DNA from: Anaspis maculata
Taxonomy: Eukaryota; Arthropoda; Insecta; Coleoptera; Scraptiidae
NCBI GenBank assembly: GCA_949128115.1
Contig: OX421968.1
Span: forward strand, 54,763,423-54,827,422
DNA: 64,000 bases
Direction: 5' to 3'
Positions 22,400 to 33,260 of the stretch are shown piece by piece. A program made the position numbers and the translations under genes. The notes under the pieces were generated by a model. It was not told the DNA's origin, did not search any database, and worked only from the letters and a program-made list of their open reading frames with translations. How positions within the stretch are numbered: the stretch's first letter is position 1; every line of letters starts with the position of its first letter.

Positions 22400-23095
22400 T
22401 GGAGATGGGTCGTTCCAGCCGGACCCGTTCCGAATGAAGGGGTCCGAGGCCGGAACGAGTGGAACCGATTCCACCTCCCAGTGTTTCGTCGTTCCGGATC
22501 CGAATTTTCCGAATCGCAAACAGTAAAAGCGCCAGTCCGAAATCCGAAATTTTGTTTAAATCCGAATGACCGATCAGCAATATTGGCAATATCTCAAAAT
22601 TTCAGAGGCTTTTTTAAACTGACTATTACGCGATACCTTCCTAGGCGCCACGCAGGTCGTAACGGGTCCGGCTGGAACGAGGGTCCGGCTGGAACGAGTG
22701 GAACCGATTCCACCTTCCGGTGTTTCGTCGTTCCGGATCCGAATTTTCCAAATCGTAAACAGTAAAGGCGCCAATCTGAAATCCGAAATTTTGTTCTAAT
22801 CCGAATGATCGGCCGATCAACAATACTGGCAATATCTCGATATTTTAGAGGCTCTTCTAAACCGACTACTACGCGATACCTTCCGAGGCGCCACGCAGGT
22901 CGTGACGGTGGCGGAATTTCGGACCGGCTCGTAAAGTGAACCGCAACAAAAGCTAACGGATTCGGAATCTGTCCTGGTCCTGCAACTCATTCCGAACCGG
23001 ATCTGCCGGGCCGGGTCCGGCGGACCCGTTCCGCAAGTAATGGAACGGAACCGTTTGGAACGAATCCGCTTTCGGACCCGGGTCGCCCATCTCTA
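22400..23095. mobile_element. hAT-like non-autonomous element with internal tandem duplication
   Basis: The ends are TGGAGATGGG and, inverted, TAGAGATGGG. The flanks CTGACTTG at 22392-22399 and 23096-23103 are an exact 8-bp target duplication, which defines hAT-type insertion. Inside, a GC-rich unit of about 240-247 bp is repeated in tandem (for example GGAACCGATTCCACC at about 22461 and 22700; CCACGCAGGTCGT near 22649 and 22893). Frames through it are products of the repeat. Confidence 0.8.
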
Positions 23096-23263
23096 CTGAC
23101 TTGTCTTCTCAACACGCGCTTGCGTAGTAAGTTGAATACCGCCAACTACATAATTTTGACGAAATAAGTTAGTTAGCAATTACCCAGATTGAGTGAAATA
23201 ATTTGTGAAAACCTATTGTACCAATGCCTGTGTGAAATTAAGTGAATAGTACTCGCAATTGAG

Positions 23264-23520
23264 CAGGGCCGGCTTTAGGGTGTGGCGAGCCTCGGGCGCC
23301 AAACTCTGGAGGGGCGCCAGAGCGCCCTTTATCTCTCTATTATCTCAAAAAAAAATTGTCTCCGGCGCTTTTTTACTCGGAACTTGTGCAATTTCCAATT
23401 ATTATCAACATTACTGCTATCATTTTGAAAAATTTCCGCTTGAGATACTATTTTTTCATACATAAAAAGGCGCATTACAGAACTTCGCCTTGGGCGCCAA
23501 AAGCTGTGAGGCCGGCCCTG
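23264..23520. mobile_element. hAT MITE with CAGGGCCGGC ends
   Basis: 257 bp with inverted ends CAGGGCCGGC. The flanks CAATTGAG (23256-23263) and CAATTCAG (23521-23528) are an 8-bp duplication with one difference. This terminal sequence is typical of animal hAT MITEs. No coding capacity. Confidence 0.85.
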
Positions 23521-23635
23521 CAATTCAGTGACAACATATTTCATTCAATCAGTTCGAGTCAGAGTCAACTTCACTCAATGATTCCGTTCACTCATTTGGA
23601 AGCCTTCTTCACTCAAAGAAAATTTTTGCCGTGTA

Positions 23636-24316
23636 TCGCCGAAACCGCAGAAGAAAAATTACATTTCTATCTCTTCCTCACTCGTGCATGGTTAGTAGTC
23701 AACGGTCTTTCCTTCACGTGCATCGTGAATCGCCAAGAGTCATGAAGAGCCTACATTCCTATTACCAACCCAAACAAGTCGTGTTTACTAGTCGCTGGAG
23801 GTCATAATTACCGTAATATAATGTTAATTAAAAAAAAACAAGATGCTACAAACCGTTCGGGAGCGGAGCGGAAGTATGAAAAGAACACCTCTTCGAACGT
23901 TGTTTGCTAATTGATTCATACCTATTGGCGAGTTTCAAGATCGAATACGCCATCTGACGGCCAACGTGTAAACGACGTTTGTGCACGGATCAACCGCAGA
24001 TTTGTGTGGGCTCTTATGAGCGTTGCGGTGTCTGGTGACTTTAATTGATTCCATCTGACTTAACGCGGCGTTGATTTTTTCCAACAAGTACGTGAGCCAC
24101 GCACGTTTCATTATCTTGAATATACTAGGTGTCGTCGGTTGCAAAAGCATTGCATTTTTAAATAAGAGTGGCACGTGTACGACGACTGGCAAGCAAAAGT
24201 GGCATCAGAATGGGAGGTGGTAAGATTTGTGATTTTGTCATAGTGACAAAAAGTGGCGGAGAATTTGTTGCGTTTCCGAATGTGAGTCGCGCTGTGGAAA
24301 CCGGAAAAAGGAAGAG
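23636..24316. other. No gene recognised
   Basis: AT-rich sequence between the transposon nest and the SWIM frame. No ends, repeats or coding signatures were recognised. Confidence 0.35.
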
Positions 24317-24871
24317 TTACATTTTCACCGTTTCCCGTCGAAAGCGAAAGACGCAAGTTGGGTAGTCAAGATGACAAACAAACTTGGCACTGTGGAAAAT
24401 ATGACTACGAGAAAAGCCTGAGAAGTGTGCTGAAAATAGGAACTTTAAATGGCTGCATCGAAGAAGCACAGCTGCGATATGTTTGCATGTCCCGGACTGG
24501 CCTGCTTTGCAAGTGCATTTAAACGTTCCAATTTCACAGGAACTCTCGCAGGAACTTCTACTACTATTTCTTTTAATTACAATCTCAGTTGCCTCGTGAG
24601 GAGATTCATACAATGCGCTTGTTTGTAAACACAATCCAAATATGTCTATGTTTGAACTGAAGCTTGATTCGGTTCGCTTTCGACCATACAACACAAGAAA
24701 TTGTGACTTCAGAATTTCCTCTCCCATCAGTATCCCATCACGATAGATCGAGAATCCGTTGAGGCTTGAGGCCATCCAGTGATTGAAAACCTTCATAACA
24801 CTCAATAGTGCGTTCTCCTGACCCGACGGCGCAGATGCAACATGGACGCAACTGTCGCTATTTAGTGCCAA
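24317..24871 (-). CDS. SWIM zinc-finger protein fragment (possible exon or pseudogene)
   Basis: A 184-residue open frame. It contains CTCKAGQSGTCKH at residues 119-131, which matches the SWIM zinc-finger pattern CxC-x(n)-CxH, followed by the hydrophobic helix IAAVLL usual after such fingers. SWIM domains bind DNA or protein and occur in MULE-type transposases, in MEKK1-like and ZSWIM proteins, and in many arthropod proteins of unknown role. Residues before the finger are not recognised. The first codon is TTG; the frame stays open upstream to about 24910, so the true start is probably a splice acceptor. Residues after ~140 resemble nothing and may be intron read-through. It could be a host exon, a captured gene or a transposon relic. 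Confidence 0.45.
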   Translation of the reverse strand: MALNSDSCVHVASAPSGQENALLSVMKVFNHWMASSLNGFSIYRDGILMGEEILKSQFLVLYGRKRTESSFSSNIDIFGLCLQTSALYESPHEATEIVIKRNSSRSSCESSCEIGTFKCTCKAGQSGTCKHIAAVLLRCSHLKFLFSAHFSGFSRSHIFHSAKFVCHLDYPTCVFRFRRETVKM

Positions 24872-26095
24872 ATTTGAAACATCCAGACAAATATCGACTT
24901 TTCTATGGAATACCAGCCTATTTCATGACTAACTCTCCAGATAGATACAAAAAAGTTATTAAAAATGTGAAGAACAACCACTCGCAAGCCAAATTTCTAT
25001 TTTGTATAGTTCTTTTTTACAAAATAATAAAATATTGGAAGTTTCTTGCTTACTTCGCAAATGATCCACAGTCTGTTAATCGCGATGTTGTCAGATTTGG
25101 CATGGCCGCCGTTACCAATAATACGTTATATTACATATACTGTCACCTCAAATAGTCACTATAAAATCAATTTGTTTTGGAAGATGTTTCCTTGTCCTCT
25201 TCTAGTTAGGGAATCTGACACTATACTGAATGAAAGTTCAAAATTGGGAAATTATTATATGGAAGTAATTGAAATTTATATTTCCTGTTCACTTGGCAAC
25301 CCCGAATACGGCTTCTGCCGTTCTTCTGCCTAGCTTCTGGGCCGGATAGTCTTATGCAATCCGCAGTACATTCATGTAGCAAGGATTGCCTGAAACGTAC
25401 CATATGAGAGTGGCTCTCGCGGCTCACCTACCTTTGGCCCCAGAGGCTTTCAGTTAGCCTCTGGAGACTCGGAGAGGGCCCTGACCAAAACTTCCACGCC
25501 ACGTGTTCGCGGAAACGGAATAAAATTAAACCTTTTTCTTTATCGTATCGACTCTCGCTTCTATACTTGTCATGACGCAGTGTTTATTTCCATTCTTTCT
25601 TGTAAGAACCGAAAGCGTGCCTTCCTATTCCACCTTCAAAATGATTGTTTTTTATGTTTAAAAGATTGAAATAACATCAGTCTCACAACTCACAAACAGT
25701 GAGCATCAATAGTTGAAAATTTCACTTACACAAACGATTATTGATAGTTTTTCTGATCATGTTACGTGTTAACAGACGCTATTTGTCTGGAAGTTTCATA
25801 TTAAGCGCCTAATTATACGCGCATGGGCCCGGATAACACGTAAGATACACAGTCCTATTCGCTTCTGCCATTTTCGAGTTCTACCGCAATAGGTACTAAT
25901 TAACCACGTTTCACGTCTGGAGGACATTAAAAACCGCTTACTACTGATAAGATTTTTGAACGCGCGGGCAACAATCCGTGCCCTATCCGACATGTTTGTT
26001 TACATGCGAAGCGCATCAGCAGCGCCACCATCGGTAATGTTACTCGCCAATAGAAGTTCCACTCTTCCGAGGGTGACTATGGTCACGCACCCACG
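24872..26095. other. No gene confidently recognised
   Basis: A ~50-base stretch at about 25352-25400 (TATGCAATCCGCAGTACAT and following) is repeated from 21978-22020. If the SWIM frame at 24317-24871 is an exon, upstream exons would lie here on the minus strand, but none was identified. Confidence 0.35.
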
Positions 26096-27224
26096 TTTTT
26101 AGCGCACTTCTCCAAACGGGAAGGCGCTTTTGTCCTCGCTTTGTCCGTCCGTCCGTCCGTCCGTCACAGCATCTAGTCCTAGACAAAAAGGTTTTTGCGA
26201 ATTTTTTTTATTCCATTGGGTAGCTCATGACCTTGTATCCCGAACCAAGAAAAATCTCGACGAAATAATAATAAACAATGACAATAATAACAATTTAGTG
26301 TGACGCGGCATCGCCGTTGAATGCTGCATTTCAGAAGCCGGCCTGATCTCGAAAGTTATCACATGCGAGGAAGTACCCGATCTTATCATTTTACCATAAT
26401 ACATATGTGGAGTTATATTTAGAGGATGATTTGAACTTCATTTTAATGAAAATTTCACATCGGTGCGAGGTGCAGGCCAATAGTTATTAATTTTTGAAAA
26501 TGACTCCGAAACTACGGCTCGGCCGCAAATGATTTATTCGTTGCTTGCTGGTGCTTGATATCCTTTCCTCCGAACAAAACGAAATTCAATACAGAAACTA
26601 TTTCAACTCGAATGGGTAGCTCATGGCCTTGGTACGCGAATCAAGAAAAATTTTGCCGAAATAATCATGAACAATTACAAAAATAACATTTTGGTGTAGG
26701 GCGGCTTCGCCGATCAAGTGCTGGCATTCGCGGTAAGATGTAGAAAGTTGCGATATGCAGGCAACTACAATTTCTTAATGAAATACATCACTGTATGTAC
26801 GGCATTATATTTAGAGAACAATTTGAACTTTCTTTTGACAAAAACCCCACTTCGATCCGACCGTCGGGTCAATTGTTATCCATTTTTGAAAACGACCGCA
26901 AGCCACGGCTCGGCGCATATTACACGACCCTACAAATTTAAAATCAGACGTGCCGAAATAGTAATTGAACATTTTGAAATAGTCAATACTAGGTACCTGA
27001 AGGATAATGGCACTCAAATTACGAAACATGTTCGCTCAATAACAAAAAAAAAGTAGGTAGGTAGGTATCACTAAAAATCATGTGACAGGCTACCATTTTT
27101 TCGGTTTTTCGATAAAAAAGAAATGTTCCAATTCAAAAGTGAACCCGATATTCGTGTTCAGGAGGTCGAAATCAGTTGAAGAACATTTTTTTATATAAGT
27201 AACAGAATGACGCTTATGTGGCCG

Positions 27225-27259
<35 letters not shown>

Positions 27260-28030
27260 CGAGTCCGTGCAGAAATTAAGACGCTGTACTCCTTCTCGAG
27301 AATTGAAACAAGAGTCTTGGAACTTTTTTCCGATTAATAGCTGATGTCCCCAAGGGTGGCCAATGGGCACTATTTTTGTTATCCATACATCGTTATCATT
27401 ATTCTCAAAAAACAGAGATCTCCTGTGCACTTCGATGAAGTTGAACTTCTCCTCGGGAAATAAAGCTACAGCTCTTGAAGATTGAACTTTATCCGGTGGA
27501 TAGCTTAGGTCCTCAAGGACCAAATAGGCAGGTTGGCTTTCATAATTCGGCCGCCATCTTGGCTGCCATATTGAAATTTCTTATTAGTGGAACGATTGTC
27601 ATGAAACTTGAAACTTACCCTTGTCTAGTACGATCATTCTTATTTTCAAGCCAAATTTCATGATTGCCCCACCATCTTGGCCGCCATATTGAAATCTCTT
27701 ATGAGTGGAAGGATTTTCATGAAACTTGAGAGTTACGCTTGTCTCGTACGATCATTCCTATTTTCAAGCTGAGTTTCATAATTCTGCCGCCATATTGAAA
27801 TCTCTTGTTAGTGGAACGATTTTCATGAAACTTGGAACTTACCCTTGTCTAGTACGATCATTTTGATTTTCAAGCCGAATTTCATTATTCTGTCGATATT
27901 TTGGCCGCCATATTGGAATTTTTTGCCCAAGACGGTAGAACCCTAATCACTTAACATCTTGCGTTCACTAATCCTCCAAAAATGAAGTGCGCTACTGAGC
28001 CTCATGCCCATGAGGCGTATTCGCTTGTTT
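26096..28030 (+). mobile_element. Helentron/DINE-like element, family 1, copy A
   Basis: The order along the element is: T-run then AGCGCACTTC, which also forms a hairpin with GGGAAGGCGCT; a GTCC microsatellite (about 26144-26165); two diverged direct ~390-bp modules, each opening with GGGTAGCTCATG; a CTGT microsatellite (about 27229-27258); three to four ~120-bp tandem units with GCCGCCATCTT; then GAAGTGCGCT, the inverse of the 5' AGCGCACTTC; an 8-bp hairpin GCCTCATG-CC-CATGAGGC; and a short tail CGCTTGTTT. Subterminal inverted repeats, a 3' hairpin, GTCY microsatellites and T-rich targets are the pattern of insect DINE-1/Helentron-associated elements. No Rep/helicase is encoded, so it would be non-autonomous. 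The family name is inferred from architecture. Confidence 0.7.
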
Positions 28031-29018
28031 AAGTTGATGCTTATTTTAATAAATAAGCCGATCTTTCTGTCGATGAGAATCGACAGAAAAAAAGCGACGC
28101 TTGGGCCAAAAATGTTGCTTGCATGTTATCCTTCAAGCGAGCCTTCAAGTGTGGACGATGAAACAAACAACATTGTTTTGAAACAATGTTACGTAACATG
28201 TTACCAAGTCTGGTTGCGTCTTTCACACGTTCGCTGCCACCGAAATTTTGCGATTTTCCTTACCAGGCTATTTATGTCATGTTATAGTGCAGTGAAAACT
28301 AAGTCCCCTACCACAAGTGAAAGTTCGAAATGCACCTTGGTTTTTCGGAAAATTACGAAAAAAATGAGCCCATCATAAATATTTTTTAGGGGCCACATTT
28401 CGCATACATCAAAAAATCAAAAAGATATCCATGCACTTGTAACCTTCCTGGCCTAGATGGACCGCTGTCATTGTCGATATGCAGCGTACTTAAGCCAGGA
28501 ACCTGAAAAACTGAAAATTTCCTGCTGGTCCCATGAGACCAGCGCGGCCTGGTGGAGCTTCACGCTGCTGGACCAGCGTGGCAGTGAACGTGTTCAGTTA
28601 ACTGACAATGAGTATTTCACTACTAAACTGCTGAACAACGAAGTTGTCGGTGTTGGAAAAATGGTTCGACTTTGAAGACCAACAACTTTCGATTCCGAAT
28701 TGTGATTTCCATTTTGTGCATCCTTTGAAGGTGAATGTTGGAAAACTTCATGTCAAATTTCAAAAGGGTGATAATAACCATTAAGTTTGGTGTATTAATC
28801 TTGAAACGGTAAGTGGCATTGTCACTGCCTGTTCTTCTTACGTTGAATTTCGTCAGAATTTCATCAGAATTTTAGATGTGAAACTTGTTCTATTTGTAAG
28901 TTTAAGCCATGGTAACGATATAAAACTTCAGTTGTACCTTGAAATTAATTAAAAAAAAATCAATTTTCAATTTTCAGTTGGTAGCACAGCCACAAATTGA
29001 GAAAACAAAAATACACTT
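28031..29018. repeat. Degenerate half-arm of the TAAACTGCT palindrome family
   Basis: The portion from about 28625 to 28990 resembles one arm of the palindrome at 29616-31203, starting AAACTGCT and including GAAGTTGTCG and ATGGTTCGACTTTGAAGACC, with internal gaps. The portion 28031-28600 is not recognised but contains three small perfect palindromes (about 28067-28092, 28169-28190, 28193-28204). No gene is seen. Confidence 0.45.
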
Positions 29019-29260
29019 AACCCGGTCGGTAGCACGGTGAGCTCGGCTCCGCTTTTAAAGGTGGAGGTACCGGGTTCAGATCCGCACCGGGCCAGATGAA
29101 CTTTTTCACGCATCCCTTAGTACTGGGGCATCTACTACCGTGCGGTGATGCCCCGGGAAGAGGGATGAAACGAAAAAGCCATCGAAAGAAAACACACTCA
29201 AAATCCCCCACTGTTTGTTCCAAGCATAGACTTGTTATTGTAACAGAAAAACCCATATAG
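29019..29260 (+). mobile_element. tRNA-derived SINE-like element
   Basis: The head resembles a decayed tRNA: CCCGGTCGGTAGCACGG, a B-box-like GGGTTCAGATCC, and ACCGGGCCA, where CCCGGT and ACCGGG could pair as an acceptor stem. The body has a strong hairpin, GGGGCATC...GATGCCCC, enclosed by CATCCCT...AGGGATG. It lacks a standard anticodon arm, so it is not a working tRNA. Boundaries are approximate and no target duplication was identified. Confidence 0.5.
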
Positions 29261-29615
29261 AAAATATCCTGCTTATAACCACAGAAGTTGATGCAGGTGA
29301 AAAAAAAACACTTAGAATAGAACTTGGAAAGCTGAATGAGAAAGTGAAATCAAAAGTGGGGCATTTCATTTTAAAAAAATATTAGTTTTTTCATAGGGGC
29401 AAAACGGATCACCTGTATAGTGAATAAAAAATAAAAATAGAATGTATTTATCGCACCACTCGATTACAACTGTATTATAGGTTTCGTCGATGAAAATAAT
29501 TTCTTGAGATGGAACTTCTTCAATAAATAATGTTATGTTTTACACCTTTTCCTCTATCTCGTAATGGAAGGGCGCTAGGAAAGCCCGACGCACTGTTGCA
29601 GGACCCTGTATCTAA

Positions 29616-31203
29616 ATAAACTGCTCCACAATGAAGTTGTCGCCACCAAAAAAATGGCTTGACTTTGACGGCCGATAACTTTCGATTGCCGAAAGTGATT
29701 TCCATTCTGTTTGTTGCGCTTACTAGCCCAATATATCCTCAACAGATTCTGTAATTGTGAATATCAAGAAACTGCATGCAACATTTATACAGGGTGATAT
29801 GTAAAAAGGTGAAAAATTGCAACAACTTCATCGAACCCCCATTTGCAAAAAAAAATTCGAATTCTAATGTGAAAATTATGAAGTGTGATTGATGCATTGT
29901 CTCGAAACTGTTCTGTAATTACCGAGATTGGAGGTCTTACACAGAAGATACGAATTTTTATATGGAATGTAACAGATCTGCCCTATTTTCTCACAAGATT
30001 GAGCACTTCTAATAAATGGGTGGTTGACATTGAGCACGATTGTTCCTACAACCGTTCCGGATAACTTGAATTTAAAAACAACCCGGAAATTTGGTGTGGG
30101 GCCAGGCAGGGGGCACCTTTTTGTAACGCTAGTCAATGTCTGTTTTTGGCACGTTGAATTTCAACGATATTTCAGATGTCGAACATGGTTTTTGCAATTG
30201 TAAACCCCTGAATATGGTAGAACTTCATTTTCCGTGTGAGGGGGAGCCACCTGGAAGTTCACTTGTTGTGCTTGTGCTATGCCTGAGCCTTTACCCCTAA
30301 TTGCGTTTTTCTGGTGATAACCGTGCTAAAAAGATGATTAAAAATGTGTGTTGCTACAGTAACGCTGAAAACCTACGTTGATGCTATTGTTCATATTGAC
30401 ACGTCAAGTCACTCCAACAATGCCGAGACCTGTGTTTTCAGCGTTACTGTGGCGACACACATTTTTGATCATCTTTGTAGCACGGTATCAGCAGAAAAAC
30501 GCAATCAGGGGTAAAGGCTCAGCAGGCATAGCACAAGCACAACAAATAAACTTCCAGGGGGCTTCCTCTTCCACGGAAAATGTAGTTCTACCATATTCAG
30601 GGGTTTAGACTTGCAAAAAGCATGTTCCACATCTGAAATATTGATGAAATTCAACGTGCAAAAAACAGACAGTGACTAGCTTTTCAAAAAGTGCCCCCTG
30701 CCTGGCCCCACACCAAATTTTCGGGTAGTTTTCAAATTCAAGTTATCCAGAATGGTTGTAGGAACAATCGTGGTCAATGTCAACCACCCATTCATTGGAA
30801 GTGATTAAATCTTGCGAGAAAATAGGGCAAATCTGTTACATTCCATATAAAAATTCATATCTTCTGTGTATGACCTCCAATTTCGGTTATTCTAAAACCG
30901 TTTGAAGACAACGCATCACACTTCATAATTTTCACTTTGAAATTTAAAAAAAAAATTAATTTTGCAAATGGGGGCTCGATGAAGTTGTCGCAATTTTTCA
31001 CCTTTTTACAAATCACCCTGTAAAAATATTACATGCAATTTCTTGTTCACAATTCACCTTCACAATTACAGGATCTGCTGAGGATAGATTGGGCCAGTAA
31101 ATGCAAGAAACAGAATAGAAATCACTTTCGGCGATCGAAAGTTATTGGCCGTCAAAGTCAAGCCATTTTTTTGGTGGCGACAACTTCATTGTGGAGCAGT
31201 TTA
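29616..31203. repeat. 1.6-kb palindrome of the TAAACTGCT family
   Basis: The left arm 29616-30376 and right arm 30429-31203 are imperfect reverse complements, with a ~52-base loop. Both outer ends read TAAACTGCT (inverted). ACAGGGTG at 29789-29796 faces CACCCTGT at 31014-31021. No transposase is encoded. The same family forms the arms of the larger palindrome at 55363-59074. It is likely a foldback-type non-autonomous element. Confidence 0.75.
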
Positions 31204-31305
31204 TAATTGTGGATAATATTCATATTATAGGTGAAGAACACTTCAGGGATTGAACAGTATGAACGTTATAATTGTACACAATTACACAAAGCAAAGAGAA
31301 TAAGC

Positions 31306-32087
31306 AACAAGCGAATATGCCTCATGGGCATGAGGCTCAGTAGCGCACTTCCTTTTTGGAGGATTAGTGAACGCAAGATGTTAAGTGATTAGGGTTCTAC
31401 CGTCTTGGGCAAAAAATTGCAATATGGCGGCCAAAATATCGACAGAATCATAAAATTCGGCTTGAAAATCAAAATGATCGTACTAGACAAGGGTAAGTTC
31501 CAAGTTTCATGAAAATCGTTCCACTAACAAGAGATTTCAATATGGCAGCCAAGATGGCGGCAGAACTATGAAACTCAGCTTGAAAATAGGAATGATCGTA
31601 CGAGACAAGCGTAACTCTCAAGTTTCATGAAAATCCTTCCACTTATAAGAGATTTCAATATGGCGGCCAAGATGGTGGGGCAATCATGAAATTTGGCTTG
31701 AAAATAAGAATGATCGTACTAGACAAGGGTAAGTTTCAAGTTTCATGACAATCGTTCCACTAATAAGAAATTTCAATATGGCAGCCAAGATGGCGGCCGA
31801 ATTATGAAAGCCAACCTGCCTATTTGGTCCTTGAGGACCTAAGCTATCTACCGGATAAAGTTCAATCTTCAAGGGCTGTAGCTTTATTTCCCGAGGAGAA
31901 GTTCAACTTCATCGAAGTGCACAGGAGATCTCTGTTTTTTGAGAATAATGATAACGATGTATGGATAACAAAAATAGTGCCCATTGGCCACCCTTGGGGA
32001 CATCAGCTATTAATCGGAAAAAAGTTCCAAGACTCTTGTTTCAATTCTCGAGAAGGAGTACAGCGTCTTAATTTCTGCACGGACTCG

Positions 32088-32122
<35 letters not shown>

Positions 32123-33260
32123 CGGCCACATAAGCGTCATTCTGTTACTTATATAAAAAAATGTTCTCCAACTGATTTCGACCTCCTGAACACTAATATC
32201 GGGTTCACTTTTGAATTGGAACATTTCTTTTTTATCGAAAAACCGACAAAATGGTAGCCTTGTCACATGATTTTTAGTGATACCTACCTACTTTTTTTTT
32301 GTTATTGAGCGAACATCTTTCGTAATTTGAGTGCCATAATCCTTCAGGTACCTAGTATTGACTATTTCAAAATGTTCAATTACTATTTCGGCACGTCTGA
32401 TTTTAAATTTGTAGGGTCGTGTAATATGCGCCGAGCCGTGGCTTTGCGGTCGTTTTCAAAAATTGATAACAATTGACCCAACGGTCGGATCGAAGTGGGG
32501 TTTTTGTCAAAAGAAAGTTCAAATTGTTCTCTAAATATAATGCCGTACATGCAGTGATGTATTTCATTAAGAAATTGTAGTTGCCTGCATATCGCAACTT
32601 TCTACATCTTACCGCGAATGCCAGCACTTGATCGGCGAAGCCGCCCTACACCAAAATGTTATTTTTGTAATTGTTCATGATTATTTCGGCAAAATTTTTC
32701 TTGATTCGCGTACCAAGGCCATGAGCTACCCATTCATGTTGAAATATTTTCTGTATTGAATTTCGTTTTGTTCGGAGGAAAGGATATCAAGCACCAGCAA
32801 ACAACGAATAAATCATTTGCGGCCGAGCCGTAGTTTCGGATTCATTTTCAAAAATTAATAACTACTAATCGGCACCTCGCACCGATGTGAAATTTTCATT
32901 AAAATAAAGTTCAAATCATTCTCTAAATATAACTCCGCATATGTATTATGGTAAAATGATAAGATCGGGTACTTCCTCGCATGTGATAACTTTCGAGATC
33001 AGGCCGGCTTCTGAAATGCAGCATTCAACGGCGATGCCGCGTCACACTAAATTGTTATTATTGTCATTGTTTATTATTATTTCGTCAAGATTTTTCTTGG
33101 TTCGGGATACAAGGTCATGAGCTACCCAATGGAGTAAAATTTTTTCGCAAAAACCTTTTCGTCTAGGACTAGATGCGGGGACGGACGGACGGACGGACGG
33201 ACGGACGGACGGACAAAGCGAGGACAAAAGCGCCTTCCCGTTTGGAGAAGTGCGCTAAAA
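31306..33260 (-). mobile_element. Helentron/DINE-like element, family 1, copy B
   Basis: This is the inverted near-duplicate of copy A. On the plus strand it starts AACAAGCG, then the intact hairpin GCCTCATGGGCATGAGGC, AGCGCACTTCC, the ~120-bp units, an ACAG microsatellite near 32093-32118, two modules, a GGAC microsatellite (33178-33213) and ends at GAAGTGCGCTAAAA. Antisense short frames in copies A and B are identical over 62 codons, so divergence is low. Confidence 0.7.

Larger units (their letters stand above)
19656..23635. mobile_element. Possible outer element enclosing a nest of transposons
   Basis: The left end reads TACACGTAAAAAAAAGAGTG and the right end is the reverse complement of TACACGGCAAAAATTTTC followed by TTTGAGTGAAG. 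Both flanks (19660-19900 and 23170-23630) are dense in TGAGTGAA / TTCACTCA motifs. Between them lie several independently bounded elements. The simplest reading is one old element of this type repeatedly used as a target, but the terminal match is short and no target duplication was confirmed. Confidence 0.35.

Noticed and set aside
22352..22765. 137-codon plus-strand frame
   Set aside because: It lies in the tandemly duplicated GC-rich unit of a hAT-like element, and its repeated amino-acid pattern only mirrors the DNA repeat.
26096..28030. Canonical Helitron ends (TC...CTRR)
   Set aside because: The 3' hairpin is followed by CGCTTGTTT, not CTRR, and the 5' end is not TC, so a Helentron-type assignment fits better than a canonical Helitron.
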